Assembly (NCBI GenBank): GCA_023023105.1
Contig: CP083824.1
Location: 2,294,001 to 2,358,000, forward strand
Reading direction: 5' to 3'
Length of the DNA stretch: 64,000 nt
Source of the DNA: Enterobacter ludwigii
Lineage (GTDB): Bacteria; Pseudomonadota; Gammaproteobacteria; Enterobacterales; Enterobacteriaceae
Made by a program: the position numbers and the translations under genes. Of the stretch, positions 36,704 through 45,324 are shown in pieces. A model generated the notes under the pieces. It ran no database searches. It was given only the letters and a program-made list of their open reading frames with translations, and was not told the origin of the DNA. The first letter of the stretch is position 1, and every line of letters begins with the position of its first letter.

Positions 36704-36991
36704 ATGACTGCACACATTTCTAACGATCCTTTGCATGGCGTAACGCTGGAGATGATGGTCAACGCCCTGGTGGCGAAATATGGCTGGAACGAGTTGGGCG
36801 ACCGAATCAAAATTAACTGTTTCAGAAAAGATCCCAGCGTTAAATCGAGCCTGAAATTTTTGCGCCGTACCCCCTGGGCACGCGCGGAAGTCGAAGCCCT
36901 GTATCTGGACTCCCTCAACGATGAAGGACACGCAGAACAGGAAACGCCCGCCTTTAATCCCTGGGCTAACAGTCGGATTATCAAGAGCTAA
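36704..36991 (+). CDS. VF530 (DUF2132) family protein
   Basis: A 95-residue protein with the VF530 signature: [60 protein letters not shown]. The family is a small helical fold structurally reported as DNA-binding-like, with no established cellular role. It ends 7 bp before the digH start, so the two may be co-transcribed. Confidence 0.88.
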   Translation: MTAHISNDPLHGVTLEMMVNALVAKYGWNELGDRIKINCFRKDPSVKSSLKFLRRTPWARAEVEALYLDSLNDEGHAEQETPAFNPWANSRIIKS

Positions 36992-36998
36992 TACGCAA

Positions 36999-38291
36999 AT
37001 GACGCGACATGTAAAACGGATTGGTGCGCTGGCTGGCTGCGCACTTTTACTTGTGAGCTGCTCCTCAAAACCACCGAAATCACTGATTACTCCCCTTCCT
37101 GGCGTGAGCGAACCAACGCAGCAGGCCAACGAGCCGATGCGCGGGATCTGGCTGGCGACCGTCTCCCGCCTCGACTGGCCCCCTGTCGCATCAGTGAATG
37201 GACGAAGCGCTGACCAGCGTATCGCGATGCAAAAACAAGCACTGACCAGCAAGCTCGACAATCTTAAGCGGCTAGGAATTAACACTGTCTTTTTCCAGGT
37301 GAAACCGGACAGCACGGCCCTCTGGTCGTCAAAAATTTTACCGTGGTCAGATATGCTGACGGGCAACATCGGCGAATATCCTGGATACGATCCGCTGCAG
37401 TTCATGCTCGATGAAGCGCACAAGCGCGGCATGAAAGTGCATGCCTGGTTCAACCCGTACCGCGTATCGACAAACACGAAACCCTCGACCATCGCCGCCC
37501 TGAACCGGACGTCATACCAGACCCCGTCCAGTGTCTATGTCCAGCACCCGGAGTGGGTACGCATTTCAGGCGATCGTTTCGTACTCGACCCGGGCATTCC
37601 GGAAGTGCGCGACTGGATCACCCGAGTGGTCACCGAAGTGGTTGCAAACTACCCGATAGACGGCGTGCAGTTTGATGATTACTTTTATGCCGAATCACCC
37701 GGTTCGGCGCTCAATGACGCGCAGACTTACCGGCAATACGGCCAGGGATTTGCCTCAAAAGCTGACTGGCGAAGACATAACACGCAGCAGTTGATCGTGC
37801 AGGTTTCCCGCGCGATTAAACAGACAAAACCCGGCGTTGCGTTTGGCGTCAGCCCGGCTGGCGTGTGGCGTAACCGTTCATTTGACCCGGCAGGCTCGGA
37901 CACACGGGGTGCTGCAGCCTATGATGAATCCTTCGCGGATACACGTCAGTGGGTACAACAAGGTTTACTCGACTACATCGCCCCCCAGATTTACTGGCCT
38001 TTCTCCCGGGATGCGGCGCGCTACGACGTGCTGACCAAATGGTGGGCAGATGTCGTGAAATCGACTCACACTCGCCTGTATATCGGCGTTGCGTTCTACA
38101 AAGTGGGTGAACCGTCGAAAAATGAACCGGACTGGATGGTTCAGGGCGGTGTACCGGAGCTGAAAAAACAGCTCGATCTGAACGATTCGCTGCCCAATGT
38201 GAATGGTACGATCCTGTTCAGGGAAGATTACCTGAACCAGCCGCAGACCCAGCAAGCAGTCAACTACCTCAGGGGGCGCTGGGGTAGCTAA
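36999..38291 (+). CDS. digH: Glycosyl hydrolase DigH (YddW), outer-membrane lipoprotein
   Basis: A 430-residue lipoprotein (lipobox LLLVSC, Cys23) with a GHL10/DUF187 TIM-barrel domain. E. coli DigH hydrolyses denuded glycan strands of peptidoglycan left by amidases at septa. Family blocks seen include GIWLATVSRLDWPPV, INTVFFQVKPDSTALW, KVHAWFNPYRVSTN, IDGVQFDDYFYAE and VAFGVSPAGVWRN, which carry the probable catalytic acidic residues. ATG 36999 is used because it directly begins the signal peptide; the upstream frame at 36921 overlaps the VF530 gene. A strong terminator follows. Confidence 0.9.
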   Translation: MTRHVKRIGALAGCALLLVSCSSKPPKSLITPLPGVSEPTQQANEPMRGIWLATVSRLDWPPVASVNGRSADQRIAMQKQALTSKLDNLKRLGINTVFFQVKPDSTALWSSKILPWSDMLTGNIGEYPGYDPLQFMLDEAHKRGMKVHAWFNPYRVSTNTKPSTIAALNRTSYQTPSSVYVQHPEWVRISGDRFVLDPGIPEVRDWITRVVTEVVANYPIDGVQFDDYFYAESPGSALNDAQTYRQYGQGFASKADWRRHNTQQLIVQVSRAIKQTKPGVAFGVSPAGVWRNRSFDPAGSDTRGAAAYDESFADTRQWVQQGLLDYIAPQIYWPFSRDAARYDVLTKWWADVVKSTHTRLYIGVAFYKVGEPSKNEPDWMVQGGVPELKKQLDLNDSLPNVNGTILFREDYLNQPQTQQAVNYLRGRWGS

Positions 38292-38299
38292 GAGAATAT

Positions 38300-38330
38300 C
38301 AGGCAGAAACGTCCCGTTTCTGCCTGTTTT
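38300..38330. terminator. Terminator between digH and dsbG
   Basis: CAGGCAGAAACG and CGTTTCTGCCTG form a perfect 12-bp stem with a TCC loop followed by TTTT on the plus strand. It ends digH and probably also dsbG, which converges on it. Confidence 0.85.
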
Positions 38331-38333
38331 CGC

Positions 38334-39092
38334 TTATGGCTTCGGCCCGAACATCGCCTCAAGCTGTTTTTCATCCGGCATACCCACCACCTGCTGAAGC
38401 TCATTTTCCGCATTCAGATAATAAATGGCTGGCGTGGCGTTAGCGCCCAGAGCGTCCATTAATGTCTGGTGTTTCTGCAGTATTTCAACGGTTTCACGGG
38501 ATGCGCTGCCTTCTGGTTTTGGCAATTTTTTGCCGCCAGATAATTCGTAATCACGCCAGGCCGAGACCGGATCTTTCGCATTCAGTATGGCGGCAGCATT
38601 ACGTCCGCTGTTGGGGTTGAGAAACGCCACCAGCAGCGTATTGAGCTGAACGTTACCGGCCTTCACCCACGGTTGCGCCTCTGACCAGAACTGTTTGCAG
38701 TACGGGCAGAACGGATCGGCAAAGACGAACACTTTACGCGGAGCGTTCTCCGCCCCTTCTTTCAGGGGGTGCGCCGCGTTAAGCTTTTTCCACATTTCAC
38801 GTCCCATCGGGGCATAGATCTCTTTCTGGAAATATTCTTCGCTGAGGTTTTTTCCTTTGTCATCGTACAGATACCCCGAGATCACGTGCTTGCCGTCCGG
38901 CGTTAAAAAGAGCGTCACGCCCATATCCTGATATTGTCCAAGCCAGGCTGGCACACCGCCAGGTGCATCCAGTTTCTTAATGATTTTGATGTCCTGCTGC
39001 TCGCTGAAGTGTTTTACCACATCCGGTATGGCTTCAGCCGCCTGCGCCAGCCCTGACGATACCAGCGCTGAAAGTAACAGTAATTTTTTCAT
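38334..39092 (-). CDS. dsbG: Thiol:disulfide interchange protein DsbG
   Basis: A 252-residue periplasmic disulfide isomerase/sulfenic-acid reductase. The signal peptide (1-18) ends LAQA. An N-terminal dimerisation domain is followed by a thioredoxin fold with FVFADPFCPYCKQFW (active site CPYC) and the cis-Pro loop in ANATPAIYYL. E. coli DsbG is 248 residues with the same CPYC. It lies 42 bp after scsC on the same strand, in the place where scsD sits in Salmonella, with a small hairpin in between. Confidence 0.92.
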   Translation of the reverse strand: MKKLLLLSALVSSGLAQAAEAIPDVVKHFSEQQDIKIIKKLDAPGGVPAWLGQYQDMGVTLFLTPDGKHVISGYLYDDKGKNLSEEYFQKEIYAPMGREMWKKLNAAHPLKEGAENAPRKVFVFADPFCPYCKQFWSEAQPWVKAGNVQLNTLLVAFLNPNSGRNAAAILNAKDPVSAWRDYELSGGKKLPKPEGSASRETVEILQKHQTLMDALGANATPAIYYLNAENELQQVVGMPDEKQLEAMFGPKP

Positions 39093-39110
39093 TTCCCTCT
39101 CCGGTTTATC

Positions 39111-39128
39111 GGGGGCATCAAGCCCCCT
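39111..39128. terminator. Small hairpin between scsC and dsbG
   Basis: GGGGGC and GCCCCC form a 6-bp GC stem around ATCAA in the 42-bp gap. It may attenuate read-through from scsC into dsbG or stabilise the scsBC message; there is no U-tract on the minus strand. Confidence 0.35.
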
Positions 39129-39134
39129 TTCAGG

Positions 39135-39746
39135 TTAGCGGTTTTTCAGTGCGTCACTGACCATTTCATCGAACTGTTCAAACGGGACCCAGCCGGGAAG
39201 CAATCCCTCGCCGATAAGCGTGGCGGGAGTGCCCTGAATCCCCATTTTCTCTGCAACGATCAGGCTGCGCTTAATCGTCATCAGGCTCTCCTCATCTGGC
39301 GTCGTGACACTCACCCCTGCCCGTTTTTGCGCCTCCTGAATGCTGGCGTCATCGTGGTACCCCTTTCTGGCCATCAGGGTATGGTTCAATTTCATAAACT
39401 GCTCCGGATGCGCGCGCCAGAGCGTTAAGGCGTCACGCGCTGCGGTCAGCGAACTTTCCGAGCGGAAAGGCAAAAACTTAAAGACCACTGCGACATCCGG
39501 GTATTTTTCGACAATTTTCTCCATGTACGGGTCGAATTTCTTACAGTACGGGCAGTTGTAGTCCGTAAAGACCACCAGGGTCAGTTTTGGGTTTTTCGCG
39601 CCGATGCGCGGGGAGTTCGGATCATTAAACAGGAAATCAGAGATCATCTTCTGCGCACGTTGTTCCTGGTCCGGCGTCAGGGGTGTTGCCGCCATCACCT
39701 GAACAGAGGCCAGAAGTAGCAGCAGCGTAATAAGGATTTTTTTCAT
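39135..39746 (-). CDS. scsC: DsbA-family thioredoxin ScsC (suppressor of copper sensitivity)
   Basis: A 203-residue periplasmic thiol oxidoreductase. The signal peptide ends VQVMA. The active site is VVFTDYNCPYCKKFDPYMEK (CPYC), the cis-Pro loop is GIQGTPATLIG, and the N-terminal LTPDQEQRAQKMISDFLF resembles the ScsC trimerisation stalk. ScsC is kept reduced by ScsB and protects against copper and oxidative stress in Salmonella and Proteus. It starts 7 bp after scsB, in the same operon. Confidence 0.9.
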   Translation of the reverse strand: MKKILITLLLLLASVQVMAATPLTPDQEQRAQKMISDFLFNDPNSPRIGAKNPKLTLVVFTDYNCPYCKKFDPYMEKIVEKYPDVAVVFKFLPFRSESSLTAARDALTLWRAHPEQFMKLNHTLMARKGYHDDASIQEAQKRAGVSVTTPDEESLMTIKRSLIVAEKMGIQGTPATLIGEGLLPGWVPFEQFDEMVSDALKNR

Positions 39747-39753
39747 AAAACGG

Positions 39754-41775
39754 TTAGCCTTTTGCGTTGTTCAGGGTAGTGACAAGGGTGCGCTTATCCA
39801 GCAGCGGCGAGAGGATCTCCCCGTCCGGGATACCGGGGCCATACACCTCATTAAACGGAATGGCGTAGCGATTTCGCTTCTCAAGAAACGCAGCGATAAG
39901 CGCGGAAGGCTGGCTCCAGTCTCCGCGCAGGGCCACTACGTCCGGCTGACTCAGTGCGGCAATGATGTCCGGCTGATTCAGTACCCGATGCTCGTTAACC
40001 TTACAGGTTACGCACCAGTCGGCAGAGATATCCACAAACACCCGTTTCCCCTGCGCAAGCGCCATCTGGATGGCCTCTTCACTTAGCGGCTGCCACGGGA
40101 TCGTCTGCTCCACACTTTGCGTTGCGAGAACAGGTGATGCGTTAAGCAACCCGCGCAGTTGGTATCCACCAAATACCGACAGGGAGATCACCACCAGCCA
40201 GAACAGTGGCGAGGACCTTTGCCCCTTCAATGCAAAAAGCGCCAGTGCGACAACAATCAGCACCAGCATCACGATCTGACCAATCGTATCACCCAGATGC
40301 AGGTTCAACAGCGTCGCCAGCCAGAGGCTGGAGGCCAGCATCATCAGGCCCAGGATCACCTTAAGCGTGTTCATCCAGCGGCCGGGTTTCGGCAGCAGCA
40401 TGGCCGTTTTGGGCACCAGGGCGACGAACAGCCACGGCAAACTCATTCCCACGCCGAGCATCAGAAAAATGAGCCACAGGGTCTGCAGCGGTGCGCCGAG
40501 GGCAAACGCCACGGCAGTACCGAGGAATGGCGCGGAGCACGGCGTGGCCAGCAGCGTGGCGAACATCCCTTCACAGAAACTGCCGCCCAGCCCCGCGCCG
40601 CCTGTTGCGGCCAGGCGTCCTGCGGTAGCAGAAGGCAGCAGCATCTCAAACACCCCAAACAGATTCAGCGCGAAGAGGAAGGTCACGGCGATCATCAGGC
40701 CGATAAACCACGGGTTCTGGAACTGAATACCCCAGCCCAGAGATGCCCCGGTCAGCTTAAGCGCAGTCACCATCGCGGCAAGCAGCATAAAGGAGGTGAG
40801 GATCCCGGCGCTGGTTGCCAGAAAACGCAGCCTGATCGTTCGTTTGTTCGAGCCTGCATGCAGGATACTGTTGAGCTTCATACCCATCACCGGCAACACG
40901 CAGGGCATCAGGTTCAGGATCAGCCCGCCCAACAGCGCAAAGAGCATCATTTTGCCCGTGCCGGGCGCTGCGGACGCAGCAGGCGTTGATCCAACCGTCA
41001 TTACGGTTTGCTGGGCTTTACTGCCATTAGTCAACACAAACGACAGAGCTTTACCTGCCAGCGAGGTGGGCTTATCTCCCCACTCATCGGTGACGGGAAC
41101 GGTCACCCGAAGCTGATGGCCGTCGTGTTTAATGACGGGTTCTCCCGGAAGAATATCCCCCTCCAGCGGGTCAAAATAGATCCCCGGATTGTCCCACTTT
41201 CCTTCCGTTGTCCCTGTAATGACCAGATTGCCGTCCGCCAGCCAGGCGGTGAGGTCAGATGAAACGCCAGACGAGCCGGGCATAGAGCGCATCGCATGGT
41301 CAAAAGCGTCACGAAAACCTGCATCGACCGGCTGGGTAAAATCAAGATGCAGCGGGTAGTCCGTCAGCAGACAGACGTTACTGCACGTGGAGAGCGTCAG
41401 CGTTCCGTCGAGCGCGTCTCCCTTCACCCCGTCGAGGACAATCGGGATCGTGACCTTGTCGTGATATCCCTGCGTGGTCATGCCGGAGATATCGAAACGC
41501 GAAGGCACTGGCCAGGACCAGCTGTCCGTTACGCCTTCCGGCCAGCTGATTTTCGGCGCGACACCGCCCTCGCCCGGCGCACGCCAGTAGGTTTTCCAGC
41601 CGGGCTTTAGCTCGACGGTGAGCAAACCCTGAATGCGGTTTTGATCCCTTTCCGCCTGAAAGCGGATACGGGCGTGATCGTTTTGTGGGGAGACCTGCCA
41701 GCCAGTGTCTGCCGCATGGGTAATACCGATGCAGGACAGCCACAGGAAGACGAACCCCCTGAAAAGGTTAAACAT
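39754..41775 (-). CDS. scsB: Membrane thiol:disulfide reductase ScsB (DsbD family)
   Basis: A 673-residue inner-membrane protein. The signal peptide ends THA. It has an N-terminal periplasmic domain (25-270) with a Cys pair in STCSNVCLLTDYP, a central membrane domain of about eight helices (290-560) with Cys in NLMPCVLPVMGMKL and TLLATPCSAPFLG, and a C-terminal thioredoxin domain with DISADWCVTCKVNEHR. These are the three redox centres that relay electrons from cytoplasmic thioredoxin to ScsC. Length and layout match ScsB, which is longer than DsbD in the alpha domain. Confidence 0.92.
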   Translation of the reverse strand: MFNLFRGFVFLWLSCIGITHAADTGWQVSPQNDHARIRFQAERDQNRIQGLLTVELKPGWKTYWRAPGEGGVAPKISWPEGVTDSWSWPVPSRFDISGMTTQGYHDKVTIPIVLDGVKGDALDGTLTLSTCSNVCLLTDYPLHLDFTQPVDAGFRDAFDHAMRSMPGSSGVSSDLTAWLADGNLVITGTTEGKWDNPGIYFDPLEGDILPGEPVIKHDGHQLRVTVPVTDEWGDKPTSLAGKALSFVLTNGSKAQQTVMTVGSTPAASAAPGTGKMMLFALLGGLILNLMPCVLPVMGMKLNSILHAGSNKRTIRLRFLATSAGILTSFMLLAAMVTALKLTGASLGWGIQFQNPWFIGLMIAVTFLFALNLFGVFEMLLPSATAGRLAATGGAGLGGSFCEGMFATLLATPCSAPFLGTAVAFALGAPLQTLWLIFLMLGVGMSLPWLFVALVPKTAMLLPKPGRWMNTLKVILGLMMLASSLWLATLLNLHLGDTIGQIVMLVLIVVALALFALKGQRSSPLFWLVVISLSVFGGYQLRGLLNASPVLATQSVEQTIPWQPLSEEAIQMALAQGKRVFVDISADWCVTCKVNEHRVLNQPDIIAALSQPDVVALRGDWSQPSALIAAFLEKRNRYAIPFNEVYGPGIPDGEILSPLLDKRTLVTTLNNAKG

Positions 41776-41822
41776 GTTTTACTCCGTGAATAGTGAAAAT
41801 TATCGTGTGGTGACGATGTTTT

Positions 41823-42194
41823 TCATTCACGGAAGACGCAGTTTTTAAGATGTATTCGGGGAGGCGGCGCCTGAACGGGTTGTTCTCTGGAAACAAATAC
41901 CCGCCCCTGCGTAAACAGCTGCAGGAGGGCAAAGAAGATAATAATGGCCGGTAGCGCACCGTCGAAGAACAGCGGCTGCGCGCAGAGAAGCGAGTGTGCG
42001 CCCAGTTGACAAGGTGACGGGCCGGGCTGTTCAGTGTTGCTGTTTTGAGCTGGGGCGTCAGCTATCTGGGACGTTTGCGGATCCAGTCCCTGTAAAAAAT
42101 GGTTGAGATACACCGCACGCTGCACGAGACAAAGTGCCATCGCGAGACAGGTGACGATCAAAAGCCATTTTCCGAGAAGCTGACGGTTGCGCAT
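41823..42194 (-). CDS. scsA: ScsA-like copper-tolerance membrane protein
   Basis: About 123 residues from ATG 42194; a TTG at 42212 would add six residues, but TGGA lies ahead of the ATG. One N-terminal membrane helix (LLGKWLLIVTCLAMALCLV), a polar loop with two cysteines (SPCQLGAHSLLC), a second hydrophobic stretch (LPAIIIFFALLQLF) and a PPPRIHLKNCVFRE tail. The gene precedes scsBC by 47 bp on the same strand, which is where scsA lies in Salmonella. The assignment rests on position and the tail motif. Confidence 0.68.
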   Translation of the reverse strand: MRNRQLLGKWLLIVTCLAMALCLVQRAVYLNHFLQGLDPQTSQIADAPAQNSNTEQPGPSPCQLGAHSLLCAQPLFFDGALPAIIIFFALLQLFTQGRVFVSREQPVQAPPPRIHLKNCVFRE

Positions 42195-42281
42195 AACATT
42201 CCAGAGTAACAAGACGCCCCGATCATAAACGATAGTGATGAATCTACAAGTGCCGGAAGTGTAAGGTTTTGTCTGTCGCCG

Positions 42282-42851
42282 CTATTCACCGGTCAGCGCG
42301 TCATAAACATCCCGCAGCCGCGTACGCAGAAACAATACCGCCTTGTGCTTACGGGATAACAGCGCCTGCTCGCTGGCACCCGTCTCCTCTGCCAGCATTT
42401 TAATGCTGTAGCCGTGAAGCTCGGTCTTTTCGAATACCTCCCGCTGCGGCGGTGGAAGTTCAGACAACGCCTGTTCCAGTTCTTCCCACAACAGCGTTTT
42501 GAGATACTCCTCTTCCGGTGTCTGCGGCACACCGAACAGGGTTTCGGCCAGCTCGTCTTCCGGAAAACCGTCTTCATCGTCGCCCGTAAAATAGCCGGAG
42601 AGCGAAACCTCGCGTTTTTTCCGCGACCGGTCAATCATCTCATTACGCGCCGCGCGGAACAGCCACGCAGCAACGTTCTCGACTGGCTGTTCCACTTTCA
42701 TCAGCTGATACGTGACTTCCTGCAAAATGTCCTCGGCATCATCACGGACGGACGTGCGCCCGCGTATGAAGGCTTTCAGCCTGGCGCGACAGGCATTGAG
42801 CGCCGACATCAGCATGGATCCGCCCGCCTCCCCGGCTTTCATTTCGCTCAC
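42282..42851 (-). CDS. ECF-type RNA polymerase sigma factor
   Basis: A 189-residue sigma-70 family factor. Region 2 is visible as RDDAEDILQEVTYQLMKVEQ and VAAWLFRAARNEMIDRSRKK. Region 4 is visible as LPPPQREVFEKTELHGYSIK, followed by MLAEETGASEQALLSRKHKA. There is an acidic insert (DDEDGFPEDELAE) between the regions. It overlaps the preceding histidine-rich membrane protein gene by ATGA, so that protein is its likely anti-sigma or signalling partner. It lies upstream of scsA on the same strand, 87 bp away, suggesting that it might control the scs genes; this is inference. Confidence 0.88.
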   Translation of the reverse strand: MSEMKAGEAGGSMLMSALNACRARLKAFIRGRTSVRDDAEDILQEVTYQLMKVEQPVENVAAWLFRAARNEMIDRSRKKREVSLSGYFTGDDEDGFPEDELAETLFGVPQTPEEEYLKTLLWEELEQALSELPPPQREVFEKTELHGYSIKMLAEETGASEQALLSRKHKAVLFLRTRLRDVYDALTGE

Positions 42852-43267
42852 TCTGCTTCCGGCGTTTTTGGCGCGTTGTCATCGCGCTTATCGTCACGAT
42901 GGCCGTGCCAGCCGCAGTGACCGCGCCCGTGGCGACCAAACCCTTCGCGACGCTGCTGAATAAACGCCTCGCGCTGTTCGGGGGTCATGTTCATCCAGCG
43001 CTCGTGCATCCGGCGGTGCGCGCCAAACATCCCGGGACGGAAACCTAGCCCGCCAAACAGAATGCGGCTCAGCACCAGTATGCCCAGCGCCTGCCAGAAC
43101 CCGATGGCTTTCACGCCGAGGATCGCCGGAAGCAAGGCGTTCCACAGGGACATTACCAGCAGGCCGAGTGCAACGAAGATCACTGCGCCGATGACTAAAC
43201 CCTTGCCCATACGGTGGCGACCGAATCCGCGTCCGTGACCTTTGTCGTGCATATCAAAATCTCTCAT
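42848..43267 (-). CDS. Histidine-rich two-helix membrane protein coupled to the sigma factor
   Basis: A 139-residue protein. The N-terminus is His/Gly/Lys-rich (MHDKGHGRGFGRHRMGKG), followed by two membrane helices (VIGAVIFVALGLLVMSLW, FWQALGILVLSRILFGG). The C-terminal tail has WMNMTPEQREAFIQQRREGF, reminiscent of the LTxxQ-type motif of metal-stress proteins such as CpxP/ZraP, and then a His-rich GRHGRGHCGWHGHRDDKRDD end. The His clusters suggest metal binding. Being translated first and coupled by ATGA to the ECF sigma, it is a good candidate for a metal-responsive anti-sigma factor. No family name is assigned. Confidence 0.75.
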   Translation of the reverse strand: MRDFDMHDKGHGRGFGRHRMGKGLVIGAVIFVALGLLVMSLWNALLPAILGVKAIGFWQALGILVLSRILFGGLGFRPGMFGAHRRMHERWMNMTPEQREAFIQQRREGFGRHGRGHCGWHGHRDDKRDDNAPKTPEAE

Positions 43268-43485
43268 GGTGTGTACCTCGTTTACAGTAACTGATTATGG
43301 CTTGTGATGAGGTAGACGAATGAGGGAGGGAAATATTGCTGGGATGAATAAAAAATTTTTGTGCTGACGAATTTGAATACATAGCGCTCACTGCTGGCTG
43401 GAGCTATCTCAGTACGGTCAATCTTCCGGCATGGCAGATTATCCTGATCGGATAGCAATCGGCAGGCTTGCCCGAATCATCGCGT

Positions 43486-44202
43486 TCATTGCTTAAGCCC
43501 TTTATCCGGGTTGCACTGCATATGATCCCAGCCTTTATAATTTCTGACTTCAGGTACATGAGTCGGCAAGTTTTGCCAGTTTGTCAGATATTGGTCAGTC
43601 AGTTGGTCGATTGTTTTGGGTGGGATATATGACAGCCCCCATTTTGGCCCGGCAGAACCGGGGGCCATATGATGTTTATCACCATCTTCATCGACATAAT
43701 CAACGCCGGTGCCCCCGGGTAAAATTCGCGGATCATCGAAGGGCTTTGAACTCATGTAAAGATTGCCCTGGCGAGTAAGCAAAAATCCCTGATCGTTAAC
43801 GACCGTGAACGAGAGCATATTTTCTCTGGATGGACTGTTTGAGCCATCCGGTTCTACCGTATGAAAACCGGTGTTGAATGGCGCAACTTGCCAGGTTTCA
43901 CCGTAATCTTTTGAAACTGCGAAGGCATCTGTATCCCATCCGGGAATGGCAATATAACGCTCGGAGGGATGCACGTACTTGTCAGCAAATGCCCGGTAAA
44001 ACTGGCTGGCGACTTCAGAGCGGATACCGCGCACCGGGTCAACGTAGTACAACGCGCCCTGGCAGTTCCAGCCCGTCAGTTCCAGGTAGCGATGATCGTC
44101 AAAACGGTAAATCACCTGCGTCGGCGCGTCCTGTGCCTGTGTGCATCCCGCCATCAACATCAGCCAGGCCAACGTTGCGTGGGCAACTCCTTTATTCATC
44201 AT
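43486..44202 (-). CDS. tli: T6SS phospholipase immunity lipoprotein (Tli3-like), intact copy
   Basis: A 238-residue periplasmic lipoprotein. The signal ends in a lipobox (LMLMAGC, Cys20). It has features of the Tli family that neutralises Tle phospholipase effectors in the periplasm, such as APTQVIYRFDDHRYLELTGW and SERYIAIPGWDTDAF. It is a second tandem copy: the first (44275-45767) is interrupted by IS1 and is nearly identical except in the segment before the last 30 residues (here PGSAGPKWGLSYIPPKTIDQ). The ATG overlaps a 56-bp copy of the 3' end of tle, so the duplication carried the original coupling site. It is the only functional immunity gene left. Confidence 0.88.
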   Translation of the reverse strand: MMNKGVAHATLAWLMLMAGCTQAQDAPTQVIYRFDDHRYLELTGWNCQGALYYVDPVRGIRSEVASQFYRAFADKYVHPSERYIAIPGWDTDAFAVSKDYGETWQVAPFNTGFHTVEPDGSNSPSRENMLSFTVVNDQGFLLTRQGNLYMSSKPFDDPRILPGGTGVDYVDEDGDKHHMAPGSAGPKWGLSYIPPKTIDQLTDQYLTNWQNLPTHVPEVRNYKGWDHMQCNPDKGLKQ

Positions 44203-44255
44203 CCGACTTTCCTTCTCGGTTCAGTGGGTACGGTGTTAAATCCTTCAACGGCAGG
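44199..44255 (-). pseudogene. Duplicated 3' tail of tle upstream of tli2
   Basis: On the minus strand this reads VEGFNTVPTEPRRKVG and then TGA, nearly the same as the true tle C-terminus (VEGFNTVPSEPRRKVG) at 45764-45815. The TGA overlaps the start codon of tli2 as ATGA, as in tle-tli1. It marks the breakpoint of a tandem duplication whose unit was the tle tail plus tli plus a short downstream stretch (ggcaggcttgcc.gaatca, also present near 43461). Confidence 0.85.
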
Positions 44256-44626
44256 CTTGCCTGAATCAGAGTGCTCATTGCTTAAGCCCTTTATCCGGGT
44301 TGCACTGCATATGATCCCAGCCTTTATAATTTCTGACTTCAGGTACGTGAGTCGGCAAGTTTTGCCAGTTAGCTAACTCAGAAGCTGTTAGATATTTAAG
44401 AGACTTCGGTGGAAGGTACGATAGCCCCCAGGTTGCACCAGCAAAACCCGGTCGAAGGCGATGTTTATCACCATCTTCATCGACATAATCAACGCCGGTG
44501 CCCCCGGGTAAAATTCGCGGATCATCGAAGGGCTTTGAACTCATGTAGAGATTGCCCTGACGAGTAAGCAAAAAACCCTGATCGTTAACGACCGTAAACG
44601 AGAGCATATTTGGTAATGACTCCAAC

Positions 44627-45130
44627 TTACTGATAGTGTTTTATGTTCAGATAATGCCCGATGACTTTGTCATGCAGCTCCACCGATTTTGAGAACGACA
44701 GTGACTTCCTGCCCAGCCTTGCCAGATGCTGCCTCAGATTCAGGTTATGCCGCTCAATGCGCTGCGTATATCGCTTGCTGATAACGTGCAGTTCTCCCTT
44801 CAGGCGTGATTCATACAGCGGCCAGCCATCCGTCATCCATACCACGACCTCAAAGGCCGACAGCAGGCCCAGAAGACGCTCCAGCGTGGCCAACGTGCGT
44901 TCACCGAATACGTGCGCCACAACCGTCCTCCGTATCCTGTCATACGCGTAAAACAACCAGCGCTGGCGTGATTTAGCGCCGACGTAACCCCACTGTTCGT
45001 CCATTTCCGCGCAAACAATGACGTCACTGCCCGGTTGTATGCGTGAGTTTACCGACTGCGGCCTGAGTTTTTTAAGTGTCGTAAAATCGTGTTGAGGCCA
45101 ACGCCCATAATGCGTGCACTGGCGCGACAT
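44627..45130 (-). CDS. insB: IS1 transposase ORF InsB
   Basis: A 167-residue frame covering the DDE-type catalytic half of the IS1 transposase ([58 protein letters not shown]). Functional transposase is made by -1 frameshifting from insA at the run of A residues near 45070. It looks intact. Confidence 0.93.
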   Translation of the reverse strand: MSRQCTHYGRWPQHDFTTLKKLRPQSVNSRIQPGSDVIVCAEMDEQWGYVGAKSRQRWLFYAYDRIRRTVVAHVFGERTLATLERLLGLLSAFEVVVWMTDGWPLYESRLKGELHVISKRYTQRIERHNLNLRQHLARLGRKSLSFSKSVELHDKVIGHYLNIKHYQ

Positions 45131-45324
45131 CCGACGCCATTCATGGCCATATCAATGATTTTCTGATGCGTACCGGGTTGAGAAGCGGTGTAAGTGAACT
45201 GTAGCTGCCATGTTTTACGGCAGTGAGAGCAGAGATAGCGCTGATGTCCGGCAGTACTTTTACCGTTACGCACCACGCCTTCAGTAGCTGAACAGGAGGG
45301 ACAGCTGATAGAAACAGAAGCCAC
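45049..45324 (-). CDS. insA: IS1 repressor/transposase N-terminal ORF InsA
   Basis: A 91-residue protein with the IS1 zinc-finger-like N-terminus ([30 protein letters not shown]) and a helix-turn-helix ([20 protein letters not shown]). Alone it represses transposition; by frameshift it forms the N-terminus of the active InsAB' transposase. It overlaps insB. Confidence 0.94.
   Translation of the reverse strand: MASVSISCPSCSATEGVVRNGKSTAGHQRYLCSHCRKTWQLQFTYTASQPGTHQKIIDMAMNGVGCRASARIMGVGLNTILRHLKNSGRSR

Noticed and set aside
36665..37492. 275-codon minus-strand ORF opposite VF530 and digH
   Set aside because: Covers two genes in antisense and has no recognisable motif.
40159..40989. 276-codon plus-strand ORF opposite scsB
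   Set aside because: Extremely Gln/His/Arg-rich translation typical of the antisense of a hydrophobic gene; scsB is clear in the opposite frame.
44275..44625. 116-codon ORF starting inside the IS1 end and reading the tli1 C-terminus
   Set aside because: A junction artefact; the start lies in IS1 and the product would lack the lipobox, so it is treated as part of the interrupted tli1.
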